Source: Fictibacillus sp. FJAT-27399 (lineage in GTDB: Bacteria > Bacillota > Bacilli > Bacillales > Fictibacillaceae). Taken from it: 64,000 bases of DNA. Each line of letters begins with the position of its first letter. Within the stretch, counting starts at the first letter, position 1. A program made the position numbers and the translations under genes. The DNA is taken from positions 205,679-269,678 of the forward strand of contig NZ_LMVC01000002.1 in NCBI RefSeq assembly GCF_001510655.1, written 5' to 3'. Positions 52,494-61,216 of this stretch are shown in pieces. The notes beneath the pieces were generated by a model. That model made no database searches. It had not been told where the DNA came from and worked only from the letters and a program-made list of their open reading frames with translations.

Positions 52494-52631
52494 AAATATT
52501 CGCTCATTTGATCGTATGTACGTTTTTTGAAGATAGTTACGGATTTCCTCCATGCTTAAACCTTGCTTTTTGGCTTGTAATAGTAATGCTACCCATTCAC
52601 GATCAAGCTCTGTTTTTTTTACAGTTTCCAT
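52476..52631 (-). CDS. sinI: SinR antagonist SinI
   Basis: 51 residues. KTELDREWVALLLQAKKQGLSMEEIRNYLQ is the SinI anti-repressor helix pair. ATG 52631 follows AGGAGGGAAAC. It lies upstream of sinR on the same strand, the arrangement seen in B. subtilis, and should release SinR from matrix promoters when made in quantity. Shorter than usual detection limits. Confidence 0.88.
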   Translation of the reverse strand: METVKKTELDREWVALLLQAKKQGLSMEEIRNYLQKTYIRSNERIFKATSI

Positions 52632-52956
52632 GTTTCCCTCCTGAAATTGGTGGTTTTCCAGGTAATCCAGCCATCATAGTTACTCACCTTAGACCTGTGA
52701 TTTTGCGTCCATGCTTTTCAGCGATGTTTGCCCTTTAACTGGAGGGTGGCATTCCGACAGTCACTTAATACATACAATTTTAACCAATTACTAGTGCTTA
52801 ACTCACAATTTTATTATAGTATCTCATTCTTTAGGAATCTGTCATAATTTGGCTGTTACATAACTGTAATATTTTTGAAAAGTAAGCGTTTGCATTGATG
52901 CTTTCCCCTGAATTGTTTAAGATGAATAGAGAGAGCAAAAACGGGGTGAATGAGTG
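52632..52956. other. Divergent sinI-kynU intergenic region
   Basis: 325 bases without a gene. A cre-like sequence AAGTAAGCGTTTGCA (52880-52894, one mismatch to consensus) lies 63-77 bp before kynU. No clear Spo0A box is seen upstream of sinI by eye. Confidence 0.4.
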
Positions 52957-54222
52957 ATGGAACTAGGAAAATGGAAAGAATTGGACGAAAAAGATTTTCT
53001 GAAAAGCTTTAAGAACGAATTCTATTTAAAAAAAGGCGTGTTATATTTGGACGGCAATTCGCTGGGGCTTTTGTCGAAAAGAGCTGAGAAATCACTGTTG
53101 GAGTCGCTAAATGATTGGAAGGAATGCGGTATTGATGGCTGGATGGCTGGAAAGCATCCATGGTATACACTTAGCGAGGAACTAGGGAAGAAATTGTCGC
53201 CACTAATTGGGGCAAACCCGGAGGAAGTCATTATTACCGGATCCACCACTGGAAACCTCCATCAGCTCACATCCACTTTTTTTAAACCTTCAGGATCAAA
53301 AACGAAAATTTTAGCCGATGAGCTGACCTTTCCCTCAGATATTTATGCACTGAAAAGCCAGCTGGCATTAAGAAGCTTGGACCCTGGCCAGCATCTGATC
53401 AGAGTGAAAAGCCGTGATGGCAGGCTGATTGAAGAAGAGGACATCATCAAGGCTATGACGGATGAAGCAGCTCTTATTGTGCTGCCCTCCGTGCTCTACC
53501 GAAGCGGGCAGCTGCTTGACATGAAACGCTTAACGGATGAGGCCCACAAGCGCGGAATATTGATCGGTTTTGATTTATGCCATTCCATTGGGGCAGTGCC
53601 TCATAAACTTTCGGAATGGAATGTTGACTTTGCTTTCTGGTGCAACTATAAATATTTGAACGCAGGACCTGGCAGTGTTGCGGGACTCTATATTAATGCT
53701 AAACATTTTGGAAAAGAGCCTGGACTAGCAGGCTGGTTCGGTTCCAATAAAGATAAACAGTTTGATATGAACCATGAATTCGTGGCGGCAGATACTGCGG
53801 GAGCCTTTCAGATCGGCACCCCGCACGTGTTAAGCACGGCACCATTAATCGGTTCGCTTGAAATTTTTGAGGAAGCGGGAATGGATCGGCTAAGAGAAAA
53901 ATCTCTTAATCTGACACGCTATATGATGGAGCTGATTGAAACCGAACTTGCGGGCTTTGGATTTACGATCGGGAATCCGAGGGATGATATACGTCGCGGT
54001 GGCCATGTTTGCCTGGAGCATGATGAAGCAGCGAGAATCTGTAAAAGTTTAAAAGAGAACGGCATCGTGCCGGATTTCCGTGCACCGAATGTGATCCGCC
54101 TCGCTCCTGTTGCACTTTATACCTCTTTTGAAGATGTACATAAAGCGGTTCAGCGGCTAAAAAAAATCATGGGTGAGAAGCAGTATGAAAAGTTTTCAAA
54201 CGTAAGAGAGGTGATTGCGTAA
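52957..54222 (+). CDS. kynU: Kynureninase
   Basis: 421 residues, PLP-dependent. [43 protein letters not shown], the PLP lysine in [30 protein letters not shown] and [14 protein letters not shown] are typical. It cleaves kynurenine (or 3-hydroxykynurenine) to anthranilate and alanine. ATG 52957 is preferred to the overlapping GTG. The stop overlaps the kynB start by 1 bp. Confidence 0.95.
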   Translation: MELGKWKELDEKDFLKSFKNEFYLKKGVLYLDGNSLGLLSKRAEKSLLESLNDWKECGIDGWMAGKHPWYTLSEELGKKLSPLIGANPEEVIITGSTTGNLHQLTSTFFKPSGSKTKILADELTFPSDIYALKSQLALRSLDPGQHLIRVKSRDGRLIEEEDIIKAMTDEAALIVLPSVLYRSGQLLDMKRLTDEAHKRGILIGFDLCHSIGAVPHKLSEWNVDFAFWCNYKYLNAGPGSVAGLYINAKHFGKEPGLAGWFGSNKDKQFDMNHEFVAADTAGAFQIGTPHVLSTAPLIGSLEIFEEAGMDRLREKSLNLTRYMMELIETELAGFGFTIGNPRDDIRRGGHVCLEHDEAARICKSLKENGIVPDFRAPNVIRLAPVALYTSFEDVHKAVQRLKKIMGEKQYEKFSNVREVIA

Positions 54223-54848
54223 TGGCTGGAAAACTGATCGATATCTCCATGCCTTTGACCTCGTCCGTTCCGACCTGGCCGGGGGACACCCCGTACTCGT
54301 TTGATTTAGCCTGGACGAAAGCAGAATCAGGATCCGTGAATGTCGGTAAAGTGGAAATGAGCACGCACACCGGCACCCATATTGATGCGCCGTATCACTT
54401 TGATAGTGAAGGAAAACGGGTACTGGAGCTGGATCTTGAAATTTATGCCGGCAGAGCAATAGTGATAGATGTTACGGGCAAAGAGGTCATCGCTCCAGAG
54501 GATTTGGAGGATCAACCGCTGGATGGAGCGGAGCGTGTGCTGCTGAAAACAGGCTCTTGGCAGGACAGAACCGTGTTTCCGGAAAAGATCACCTATCTAG
54601 ATGAAAAGCTGGCTGCTTTTTTATCAGAAAAAGGTGTGAGACTTATCGGAGTTGATGTGCCGTCTGTAGATGTCCTCGACAGCAAAGCGCTTCCTGCACA
54701 CCATGCCTTGCTTCAAAACGGCATTAATATCCTGGAAGGTATAGTCCTTGATGATGCGGAGCCAGGAGAATATGAGCTGATCGCGCTGCCGCTGCCGTTA
54801 AAGGATGCGGATGGCAGTCCTGTGCGTGCGGTATTGAGAGAAATATAA
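54222..54848 (+). CDS. kynB: Kynurenine formamidase
   Basis: 208 residues of the cyclase/arylformamidase family. DISMPLTSSVPTWPGDTP, the metal-binding MSTHTGTHIDAPYHF, and GVDVPSVDVLDSKALPAHH are the KynB signatures. It hydrolyses N-formylkynurenine to kynurenine for KynU. kynA (tryptophan dioxygenase) is not adjacent, so the first step must be encoded elsewhere or be absent. Confidence 0.93.
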   Translation: MAGKLIDISMPLTSSVPTWPGDTPYSFDLAWTKAESGSVNVGKVEMSTHTGTHIDAPYHFDSEGKRVLELDLEIYAGRAIVIDVTGKEVIAPEDLEDQPLDGAERVLLKTGSWQDRTVFPEKITYLDEKLAAFLSEKGVRLIGVDVPSVDVLDSKALPAHHALLQNGINILEGIVLDDAEPGEYELIALPLPLKDADGSPVRAVLREI

Positions 54849-54857
54849 TGTGAATGA

Positions 54858-54908
54858 AGAGATGATGGTTGAGCCGAATGATTTTCGGGCTGAAATCGTC
54901 TCTTTTTA
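54858..54908 (+). terminator. Terminator after kynB
   Basis: AGAGATGAT...GAGCCGAA pairs with TTCGGGCT...ATCGTCTCT, followed by TTTTT. Confidence 0.65.
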
Positions 54909-55038
54909 CGTTTTTTCAATTCAGATCGAGGACTTGGAATACATTTACAAGCCGAATTTGAAGCATTTATAAAGTTAGTATAAAAAGTGGACACGGACAT
55001 TGGCGTATGTTTTGATCGTGATCAACCAGTAAAAGGAC

Positions 55039-55227
55039 GTGTTTTACTTGAGGAAATATGGTAAGTATTCAGCGGAGTTTAAAGAGTTTGTGACCAAACA
55101 GATTGTACTTGATGGACATAAAATGACGGATGTCTGCCAAAGGTTAGATATCCCTTATGATACCCTCCAAAACCGAGAGTTTACCCGCCGAATTCTCCTA
55201 AATACCCGCCAAAACCTAGTTATGTAA
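55039..55227 (+). pseudogene. IS3-type transposase OrfA remnant
   Basis: The peptide LRKYGKYSAEFKEFVTKQIV followed by DGHKMTDVCQRLDIPYDTLQ is the N-terminal HTH of IS3-family OrfA (KYSxEFKxxVVK...DVxxxLxIxxxTL). After TLQ it changes to unrelated sequence and stops. Only about 40 codons of the roughly 100-codon orfA remain and no orfB is present. GTGGACACGGACATTGG at 54984-55000 upstream may be the residual IS end. Confidence 0.65.
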
Positions 55228-55348
55228 ACGGCAGCCAGAGATAACAGCATCACCTGAAAACTCTCCTTTGCTACAACCGCCATCTTTGTTTCCTTTCCTC
55301 CGATTGTTTATAATAAAAAAGAAGATAGAGCCAATACGGGGGAACATT

Positions 55349-55636
55349 ATGTATAAGTATGGATTTCAAAATTATTTTGAAGCGGATTTTACCGCTTTTT
55401 ATCCGGAAGTAATGAAGGGTGAGCATTGGATCAATGTGTACCTGAATTTTGATTTGTCAGCGGAGACGAAACTCCCTGGTGATCTTTATGATCCGAGTGC
55501 ACTCGTTGTGTTCGATCGTGATGGCGAGGTACAGGATTTTATTGTTCATGACGAAGGGGTCGACTGTGAATACAAGTTTACCGACCGGGAGAAAGAGAAA
55601 ATGCTTTCGTATATAAAAGAACACGATCTGATATAA
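55349..55636 (+). CDS. Hypothetical protein (95 aa)
   Basis: MYKYGFQNYFEADFTAFYPE, YDPSALVVFDRDGEVQDFI and a Glu/Lys-rich end (FTDREKEKMLSYIKEHDLI). Acidic, cytoplasmic, not recognised. ATG 55349 follows ACGGGGG. It lies 12 bp before the next gene's leader and probably shares its transcript. Confidence 0.65.
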   Translation: MYKYGFQNYFEADFTAFYPEVMKGEHWINVYLNFDLSAETKLPGDLYDPSALVVFDRDGEVQDFIVHDEGVDCEYKFTDREKEKMLSYIKEHDLI

Positions 55637-55648
55637 GGGGTGAGTGTA

Positions 55649-56788
55649 TTGAAGATTAAAGGCATTGAACCGACACCAAGTCCGAACTCCATGAAAATTA
55701 ATATGGACGAAGCACTGCCGGGTAACGAGCGCTACAACTACACGAGGGAAAACCTTGATGATGCACCTGAATATATTAAAGAAATCTTTAAGGTGGAGGG
55801 CGTGAAAAGCGTTTACCATGTGGCAGATTTTATTGCACTTGACCGTCATCCAAGAGCAGATTGGGAAGATGTATTGGCAGGCGTCCGTGAAGTATTCGGG
55901 GATTCGGACGACCAGCTCTCTGAAGCGTCCGGACAGGAGAAAAAGGAAGACGAGTACCTGGAGATTACAGTTCTTATTCAAATGTTCAGAGGCTTGCCGA
56001 TGCAGGTAAAACTGAAAACCGAAAATGAAGAACGGCGCGCAGGCCTTCCAGAGCGGTTTATGAATGCGGCGCTCGAAGCTCAAAAAGCATCAGATAACCT
56101 GGTCATGGAACGGAAATGGGAAGAGCAGGGTGTTCGTTACGGAACATTTGAACAGATCGGACAAGAAGTCGTCGAGGAAATCTCCGCCGCTTATGATGAA
56201 GAACGGATTCAGAAGCTTGTGAAGCAGGCTTTCTCCATGGAATCCGGGAAAGAAGCGCCGAAAGAAGAAGTATCTACAACTGAAGTTGCCGAAAAGATGC
56301 AGGATGAAGATTGGCAGACCCGTTATGCGGCTTTAGAACGCATGAACCCGACGGTCAACGATATTATGGTGTTAAAGCAGGCACTGAAGGATCCGAAGCC
56401 TTCGATCCGGCGCCTGGCTGTCGTTTATCTTGGCATGATTGAAGATGAAGCGGTTCTTCCGCTGCTTTATGCCGGGTTAAAAGATAAAAATGTCGCGGTT
56501 CGCCGAACGGCAGGAGACTGTTTATCCGACCTTGGGAATCCGAGTGCAATTCCTGCCATGTGTGAAGCACTCAATGATAAAAATAAACTGGTCCGCTGGC
56601 GCGCTGCACGATTCTTGTTTGAAGTAGGAGACGAAACGGCCATACCGGCATTGGAAGACGCAGAAGACGATCCAGAGTTTGAAGTCCGTCTCCAGGCAAA
56701 GATTGCGCTTGAACGCATTCAGAGCGGGGAAGAAGCTGCAGGTTCAGTCTGGCAGCAGATGATGAAAAGCAGGGAAAACAACGAATAA
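55649..56788 (+). CDS. NifU-N-like/HEAT-repeat protein (conserved virulence factor C family, YpgR-like)
   Basis: 379 residues. The N-terminal IKGIEPTPSPNSMKINMDEAL and VEGVKSVYHVADFIALDR form a scaffold Nfu/NifU-N domain. A middle linker follows. From about residue 230 several HEAT-like repeats appear (LKDPKPSIRRLAVVYLGMIEDE, LKDKNVAVRRTAGDCLSDLG, LNDKNKLVRWRAARFLFEVG). Staphylococcal CvfC belongs here, but molecular function is unknown. The TTG at 55649 is chosen by spacing to AAGGGGTGAG. Confidence 0.8.
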   Translation: MKIKGIEPTPSPNSMKINMDEALPGNERYNYTRENLDDAPEYIKEIFKVEGVKSVYHVADFIALDRHPRADWEDVLAGVREVFGDSDDQLSEASGQEKKEDEYLEITVLIQMFRGLPMQVKLKTENEERRAGLPERFMNAALEAQKASDNLVMERKWEEQGVRYGTFEQIGQEVVEEISAAYDEERIQKLVKQAFSMESGKEAPKEEVSTTEVAEKMQDEDWQTRYAALERMNPTVNDIMVLKQALKDPKPSIRRLAVVYLGMIEDEAVLPLLYAGLKDKNVAVRRTAGDCLSDLGNPSAIPAMCEALNDKNKLVRWRAARFLFEVGDETAIPALEDAEDDPEFEVRLQAKIALERIQSGEEAAGSVWQQMMKSRENNE

Positions 56789-56791
56789 AAC

Positions 56792-56826
56792 GAGAAGCGC
56801 TCAGACGGAGGTCTGAAGCGCTTCTC
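56792..56826. terminator. Terminator between YpgR-like and yugF genes
   Basis: GAGAAGCGCTCAGAC and GTCTGAAGCGCTTCTC arms. It overlaps the yugF stop codon. Confidence 0.8.
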
Positions 56827-57673
56827 TTTCGCTGGAGATGAATTGTTTGATGTCTCTTGCCAAGTCTAACGGTTTTTCCTCCATGATGAGGTGTCCGGCA
56901 TCTTTATAGACGATGAGTCGTGAATTTTTTAAATCACTGTGAAGTCTTTTTCCCGTAGTGAGGGGGATGACTTTATCATCATTGCCGTGAATGAGCAGAA
57001 TGGGATGGACAATTGAATTCAGTTCAAATGGCTTTAAATCTCCTTCACGGTGTCGGAGCAGACGAATCAAGCTGTCAAAAAATCCGTCTTCTAAAAATTG
57101 TGCCCTGTATTCCTTGATCATGTCTTCTGTTACAAGATCAATGTTGTGAAAGACACCGCTTAAATTATTGCGAAGATCTTTTTTAAGCACCCATCTCTTT
57201 AATCCCCATGAGAAAAAAGGGAGGTAGGAGCAGCAGATCATGGTAGACCGCGCCCGTTTGATGTAACCGCAGCAGCCGAGGAGCACGAGCTTTCTGATCA
57301 GTTTTCCATCCTGCCGCGATGCATGAAGAGCCACCTGGCCGCCCATGGAATGACCGATCAGTACGACATCTCTCCAGCCCATTTCTTTGATGAATGATAG
57401 AACGAGCTTGCCGTAGCTTGCCAGTGAATACGTAAATGTTTTTGACTTTTCGCTCTTGCCGAATCCCGGCAGATCAATGGCAACTACATGATAATCTTCA
57501 GCTAAATGCGGGATTAGCTTCCGAAAACTGATAGTTGAAGAAAGAAACCCGTGTATCAGGATCAAAACTTGGGCGTCAGGATTCCTGTGTGGGTAATCTT
57601 CATAATAAAGGTCGAGTTCGCCTATTCTTTTCCGATATGCCGGAGTAAGCAGCGGCTGAGTTTTCGTTTCCAT
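56801..57673 (-). CDS. yugF: Alpha/beta-hydrolase YugF
   Basis: 290 residues. LILIHGFLSSTISFRKLIPHL has the oxyanion HG, VVLIGHSMGGQVALHA the nucleophile elbow (GHSMGG), LLIHGNDDKVIPL the acid region, and DAGHLIMEEKPLD the catalytic His. Substrate unknown. ATG 57673 follows GGAGGAATGC. Confidence 0.85.
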   Translation of the reverse strand: METKTQPLLTPAYRKRIGELDLYYEDYPHRNPDAQVLILIHGFLSSTISFRKLIPHLAEDYHVVAIDLPGFGKSEKSKTFTYSLASYGKLVLSFIKEMGWRDVVLIGHSMGGQVALHASRQDGKLIRKLVLLGCCGYIKRARSTMICCSYLPFFSWGLKRWVLKKDLRNNLSGVFHNIDLVTEDMIKEYRAQFLEDGFFDSLIRLLRHREGDLKPFELNSIVHPILLIHGNDDKVIPLTTGKRLHSDLKNSRLIVYKDAGHLIMEEKPLDLARDIKQFISSEREALQTSV

Positions 57674-57847
57674 TGCATTCCTCCATCATCTTTACGTCTC
57701 GTTTATTTTGTCCAATCTTATTTCGTTTACAAAAGAAATAATTTCCTTGAACAGGCACAAAATCCGCATTTGCCTCTATTCCTTTTTACCCTGGTCTTAC
57801 ATATTTTATTAGTGTGTAGGACGCAACAGATGAAGGAGGTTTGTAAT

Positions 57848-58015
57848 ATGGCATATCCTTATGGTGGCGGTTTTCCGTACTATGGCTATGGCTACGGCTA
57901 TGGTGTTGGCGGCGGTGGCGGCGTTGGATTTGGTTGGGGCTGGATATGGGCTGTCTTGATTATCATATTTATACTTCTCCTTATCGTTGGAGCTTTATGG
58001 TGGTTCTTTAGATAA
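57848..58015 (+). CDS. YjcZ-like Gly/Tyr-rich small membrane peptide
   Basis: 55 residues. The N-terminal half is a Gly/Tyr repeat (MAYPYGGGFPYYGYGYGYGV) and the C-terminal half one TM helix (WIWAVLIIIFILLLIVGALWW). This is the layout of YjcZ/sporulation-associated small membrane proteins of Bacilli. ATG 57848 follows GAAGGAGGTTTG, an optimal ribosome site. Confidence 0.75.
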   Translation: MAYPYGGGFPYYGYGYGYGVGGGGGVGFGWGWIWAVLIIIFILLLIVGALWWFFR

Positions 58016-58023
58016 GGAAGTGA

Positions 58024-58056
58024 AGGGCTTGAAGATCTTAAGCTTCAGGCTCTTTC
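58024..58056 (+). terminator. Terminator after YjcZ-like gene
   Basis: AGGGCTTGAAG and CTTCAGGCTCT arms with short T tract. Confidence 0.6.
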
Positions 58057-58113
58057 CATGAATAAAGCGGATCAAAAAGGGGATAATGTATCAAAAAATG
58101 GAGCGAAAAGCGG

Positions 58114-58377
58114 ATGCATAGCAAACACACCGTATTATATATATGTGAAGAATACTTAAGCGGGAATTGTTATTATTACAAAACCGAGCTGATCACCCAT
58201 GATTCCTGGAAAAATCCGGAGTCTATTTCGTGGTCCCGTCCCCGTCCCATTTCAAAAGCAACGTTCATGAAACAAAAAAAGGCAGGCTTCCGGACGGAAC
58301 ACCGAAAAATTAAAAAATCTCCAGCCAGGGTGATCGCCTTACATAAAAAAAGGACGAACCGGGCATCTTCTGAATAA
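58114..58377 (+). CDS. Hypothetical basic protein (87 aa)
   Basis: MHSKHTVLYICEEYLSGNCYYYKTE at the start and a Lys/Arg-rich second half (EHRKIKKSPARVIALHKKR). No family recognised and only a weak AAAAGCGG site upstream, so coding status is moderate. Confidence 0.4.
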   Translation: MHSKHTVLYICEEYLSGNCYYYKTELITHDSWKNPESISWSRPRPISKATFMKQKKAGFRTEHRKIKKSPARVIALHKKRTNRASSE

Positions 58378-58526
58378 TACTATTGATGTACAAGGTCTCT
58401 GCACATGGTGGGGGGCTTTTTTTGTTTGCATCGTGTATGCTCGGGAGATCTGCCCGAATAAGAAATGGACAAAAAAGAACAGGCATGTGGTGGCATGCCT
58501 GCCAAAAGAAAAAGGGGGAATATTGA

Positions 58527-58670
58527 ATGCTGTCTTATCATTATGGACAGCTCCGCAAAAAGATAAACCATAAAAAAAAGAAAAAAAGGGAATACAGAGA
58601 ATGTGTAATAAGGTGTCAAATAAAGGTCAAAATGCGGGTCAAAAAGCGGGTGCCAGGCACCGCTCTTTGA
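58527..58670 (+). CDS. Possible very basic peptide (47 aa)
   Basis: ATG 58527 follows a good AAAGGGGGAA. The peptide is Lys-rich (LRKKINHKKKKKREY) and its last codons run into the left arm of the GGTGCCAGGCACC palindrome. It may be a chance frame. Confidence 0.25.
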   Translation: MLSYHYGQLRKKINHKKKKKREYRECVIRCQIKVKMRVKKRVPGTAL

Positions 58671-58701
58671 CATGTGTGTAATTGCGGTGCCTGGCACCGC
58701 G
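58648..58701. repeat. Paired GGTGCC(A/T)GGCACC palindromes
   Basis: GGTGCCAGGCACCGC (58649-58663) and GCGGTGCCTGGCACCGC (58684-58700), each palindromic and mutually inverse, 20 bp apart. They resemble short dispersed palindromes common in Bacillus genomes and lie just upstream of the lyase ribosome site. Confidence 0.7.
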
Positions 58702-58720
58702 ATAGAGAGGAGATGTGGTC

Positions 58721-60103
58721 ATGACGGAATATCGGATTGCAAAGGATACACTCGGGGAAGTGAAGGTGCCCAAGGAGGCATATTACGGAGCACAAACGCA
58801 GCGGGCGGTCGAGAACTTTCCGATCAGCGGGCAAAGGCTGCCGTTCGCTTTTGTAAAAGCACAGGCGATTATTAAAGCGAGTGCAGCTGCAGCAAATAGA
58901 GATTGCGGTGAACTTGAGGAAAAACAGGCAAACGCGATTATTCAGGCAGCAGAGGAGATAATGGAGGGCAGGCTAAAGGATCAATTTGTCGTTGATGCGT
59001 ATCAGGCGGGAGCAGGAACCTCTCAGAACATGAATGCCAATGAAGTCATCGCCAGCAGGGCTTCAGAGCTTCTTGGCGGTTCGAAAGGGGACTGGAGCAA
59101 GGTCCATCCGAACGATCATGTGAACATGGCACAGTCAACAAATGATACGATCCATGTGGCCATCAATATTGCCGCAGCACAAGAGCTGTATCAAAATTTA
59201 TACCCGGCACTTGAAAAAACGATTAAAGCGCTCAGAAACAAACAGAACGAATTTCACCACATTATCAAATCAGGCAGGACCCACCTCCAGGACGCGGTTC
59301 CCATGCGGCTTGGCCATTCCTTTGGAGGGTATGCGGAAAGTCTGCAAAAAGTTTATGATGCATTAAAACAGAGTGAACCGTTCCTCTTTGAGATTGGACT
59401 TGGGGGAAATGCTGTGGGTACGGGAATCAACGCCCATCCGGAATATGCTGAAAGAGCCATCAAAGAGGTTGCCGACAGATCGGGCCTTCCATTTAAAGCA
59501 CCGACTGACCGTTTCCGCTTTATGCAGAATAACGGGGCAGCTATCCAGATCAGCGGCCATTTAAAGGAACTAGCCATTCATCTTATAAAAATATCGTCCG
59601 ACCTTCGCCTGCTCAGTTCAGGTCCGAGAACAGGAATCTCAGAACTCATTTTACCCGCTGTACAGCCCGGTTCTTCCATCATGCCGGGGAAAGTAAATCC
59701 GGTCATCCTTGAAAACATGTACATGATCTGTGCGCAGGTCATCGGCAATGATACATGTATCACCACTGCCGGAATCGGCAGCCAGCTTGAGATTAACGTG
59801 ATGATGCCGGTCATTGGCTTAAACCTTCTTCACTCCATCACCATCCTGTCTTCAGGATTGAACGTGTTTACCGATCGCTGTATCAATGGACTGGAAGCCA
59901 ATGAAGGCCGGATCAGAGAACTGATGGAACAGAGCCTTGCGATTGCCACAGCACTAAATCCAAAAACGGGCTACGAAAAAGCAGCCGAGGTAGCAAAAGA
60001 AAGCTATAAATCGGGTAAGACGGTAAAAGAAGTGGCTGTGGAAAAGGGATATGTTACAGAAGAAGAAGCGGATTCCTTGTTAAATCCAGAAAAACTGGTC
60101 TGA
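58721..60103 (+). CDS. Class II fumarase/aspartase superfamily lyase
   Basis: 460 residues. EVKVPKEAYYGAQTQRAVENFPIS, GAGTSQNMNANEVIASRA, HPNDHVNMAQSTNDT, SGRTHLQDAVPMRLG and the superfamily signature GSSIMPGKVNPVI are present. ENFPISG and AGTSxNMNANEV resemble aspartate ammonia-lyase more than fumarase C (which has SGTQSNMN), so aspartase is slightly favoured; the choice is not settled. ATG 58721 follows GAGAGGAGATG. Confidence 0.75.
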   Translation: MTEYRIAKDTLGEVKVPKEAYYGAQTQRAVENFPISGQRLPFAFVKAQAIIKASAAAANRDCGELEEKQANAIIQAAEEIMEGRLKDQFVVDAYQAGAGTSQNMNANEVIASRASELLGGSKGDWSKVHPNDHVNMAQSTNDTIHVAINIAAAQELYQNLYPALEKTIKALRNKQNEFHHIIKSGRTHLQDAVPMRLGHSFGGYAESLQKVYDALKQSEPFLFEIGLGGNAVGTGINAHPEYAERAIKEVADRSGLPFKAPTDRFRFMQNNGAAIQISGHLKELAIHLIKISSDLRLLSSGPRTGISELILPAVQPGSSIMPGKVNPVILENMYMICAQVIGNDTCITTAGIGSQLEINVMMPVIGLNLLHSITILSSGLNVFTDRCINGLEANEGRIRELMEQSLAIATALNPKTGYEKAAEVAKESYKSGKTVKEVAVEKGYVTEEEADSLLNPEKLV

Positions 60104-60286
60104 TTTTACAGAAAAAAGTTTCCTTTTCATGCAAAATTGGGTATGGGAATGATGCAAATGTCATTCTTATGCTCTATTTGCACGAAAATGAGTATGGTCG
60201 GGACGTTTTATCCTGTTTCATACGTTTTATTTTATTTTCTGTATGTGTTATACTTAATAGGTTAAAAAATAGTTAGGAGTGTTTTC

Positions 60287-60685
60287 ATGAATTTTGAAGT
60301 TGGTAGCATCGTTGAAGGTAAAGTAACAGGAATTAAACCGTTTGGTGCTTTCGTCGCTTTAAACGACGAAGTTCAGGGATTAGTTCATATCTCTGAGGTT
60401 TCTCATAGCTTTGTTAAAGATATTAACGACGTATTAAAAGTGGGAGATGTTGTTCAGGTTAAAATTCTTTCTGTTGACGAAGATTCTAAAAAGATCTCTT
60501 TATCCATTCGTCAAACTCAAGAAGCTCCGGCTCAAGCCCCTAAAAAGGAACGCCGTCCTGCACCTAAGAAGCAAGCGGCTCAAGACTCTTCCAAAGGTTT
60601 CAACACACTTGAAGCAAAGCTTAAAGAGTGGTTGAAAGAGTCAACTGACCGTCAAGCTCAACTGAACAAACGTCTTAAGAAGTAA
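60287..60685 (+). CDS. yugI: S1-domain RNA-binding general stress protein (YugI/GSP13)
   Basis: 132 residues. The N-terminal S1 domain (VGSIVEGKVTGIKPFGAFVAL, GLVHISEVSHSFVKDI, GDVVQVKILSVDEDSKKISLSIR) binds RNA or ribosomes; the C-terminus is Lys/Pro/Ala-rich. B. subtilis YugI is a ribosome-associated stress protein. ATG 60287 follows TAGGAGTG. Confidence 0.92.
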   Translation: MNFEVGSIVEGKVTGIKPFGAFVALNDEVQGLVHISEVSHSFVKDINDVLKVGDVVQVKILSVDEDSKKISLSIRQTQEAPAQAPKKERRPAPKKQAAQDSSKGFNTLEAKLKEWLKESTDRQAQLNKRLKK

Positions 60686-60690
60686 ATATA

Positions 60691-60724
60691 AAAGGTTCTT
60701 CCTATGAGGAAGAACCTTTTTTAT
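60691..60724. terminator. Terminator between yugI and yuzA
   Basis: AAAAGGTTCTTCC and GGAAGAACCTTTT arms. Confidence 0.9.
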
Positions 60725-60736
60725 TTTTTAATTTCA

Positions 60737-60973
60737 TTAAACACGATTTGTTTCGATGCGGTCCTCACGTTCAACTTCATGAGCTGGAGCAAAAAGAAGA
60801 GTCAGGCAATATAAACCGGATAAACCAACCAATCCGTAAACGATGCGGGAAAGAGCTGCATCTTGACCGCCGAAGATAGCTGCCACTAAGTCAAATTGGA
60901 AGAATCCAATAAGACCCCAGTTAATGGCACCAATAATAACTAGTGCTAAGGCAGTCCGCTGTAATCCATTCAT
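60737..60973 (-). CDS. yuzA: YuzA family membrane protein (DUF378)
   Basis: 78 residues with two TM helices. TALALVIIGAINWGLIGFFQFDLVAAIFGG and SRIVYGLVGLSGLYCL match the DUF378 family of unknown function. ATG 60973 follows TAGGAGGTAA. Confidence 0.88.
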   Translation of the reverse strand: MNGLQRTALALVIIGAINWGLIGFFQFDLVAAIFGGQDAALSRIVYGLVGLSGLYCLTLLFAPAHEVEREDRIETNRV

Positions 60974-61216
60974 GGTATTACCTCCTAAGGGAATTAAATA
61001 GATAGCAGTAATAGGATGACTTCTTTCTTTTACGATTATACATTTCCACCTTCAAGGCGAATATAAACATTATCTTGAATTAAATTCAATATTTGTTCAA
61101 TCTTTTGTTTAATATTTGTACATCATAAAAATGTTTAAAGCCGATTTCTTTACTTTTAATTTCACCCTGATAGATAATACTAACGAAAGTATTGGAACAT
61201 CAAGGAGGGTAAATAA

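Noticed and set aside
55457..56083. 208-codon minus-strand open frame
   Set aside because: Antisense to the small hypothetical gene and the NifU/HEAT gene, both of which have starts and ribosome sites.
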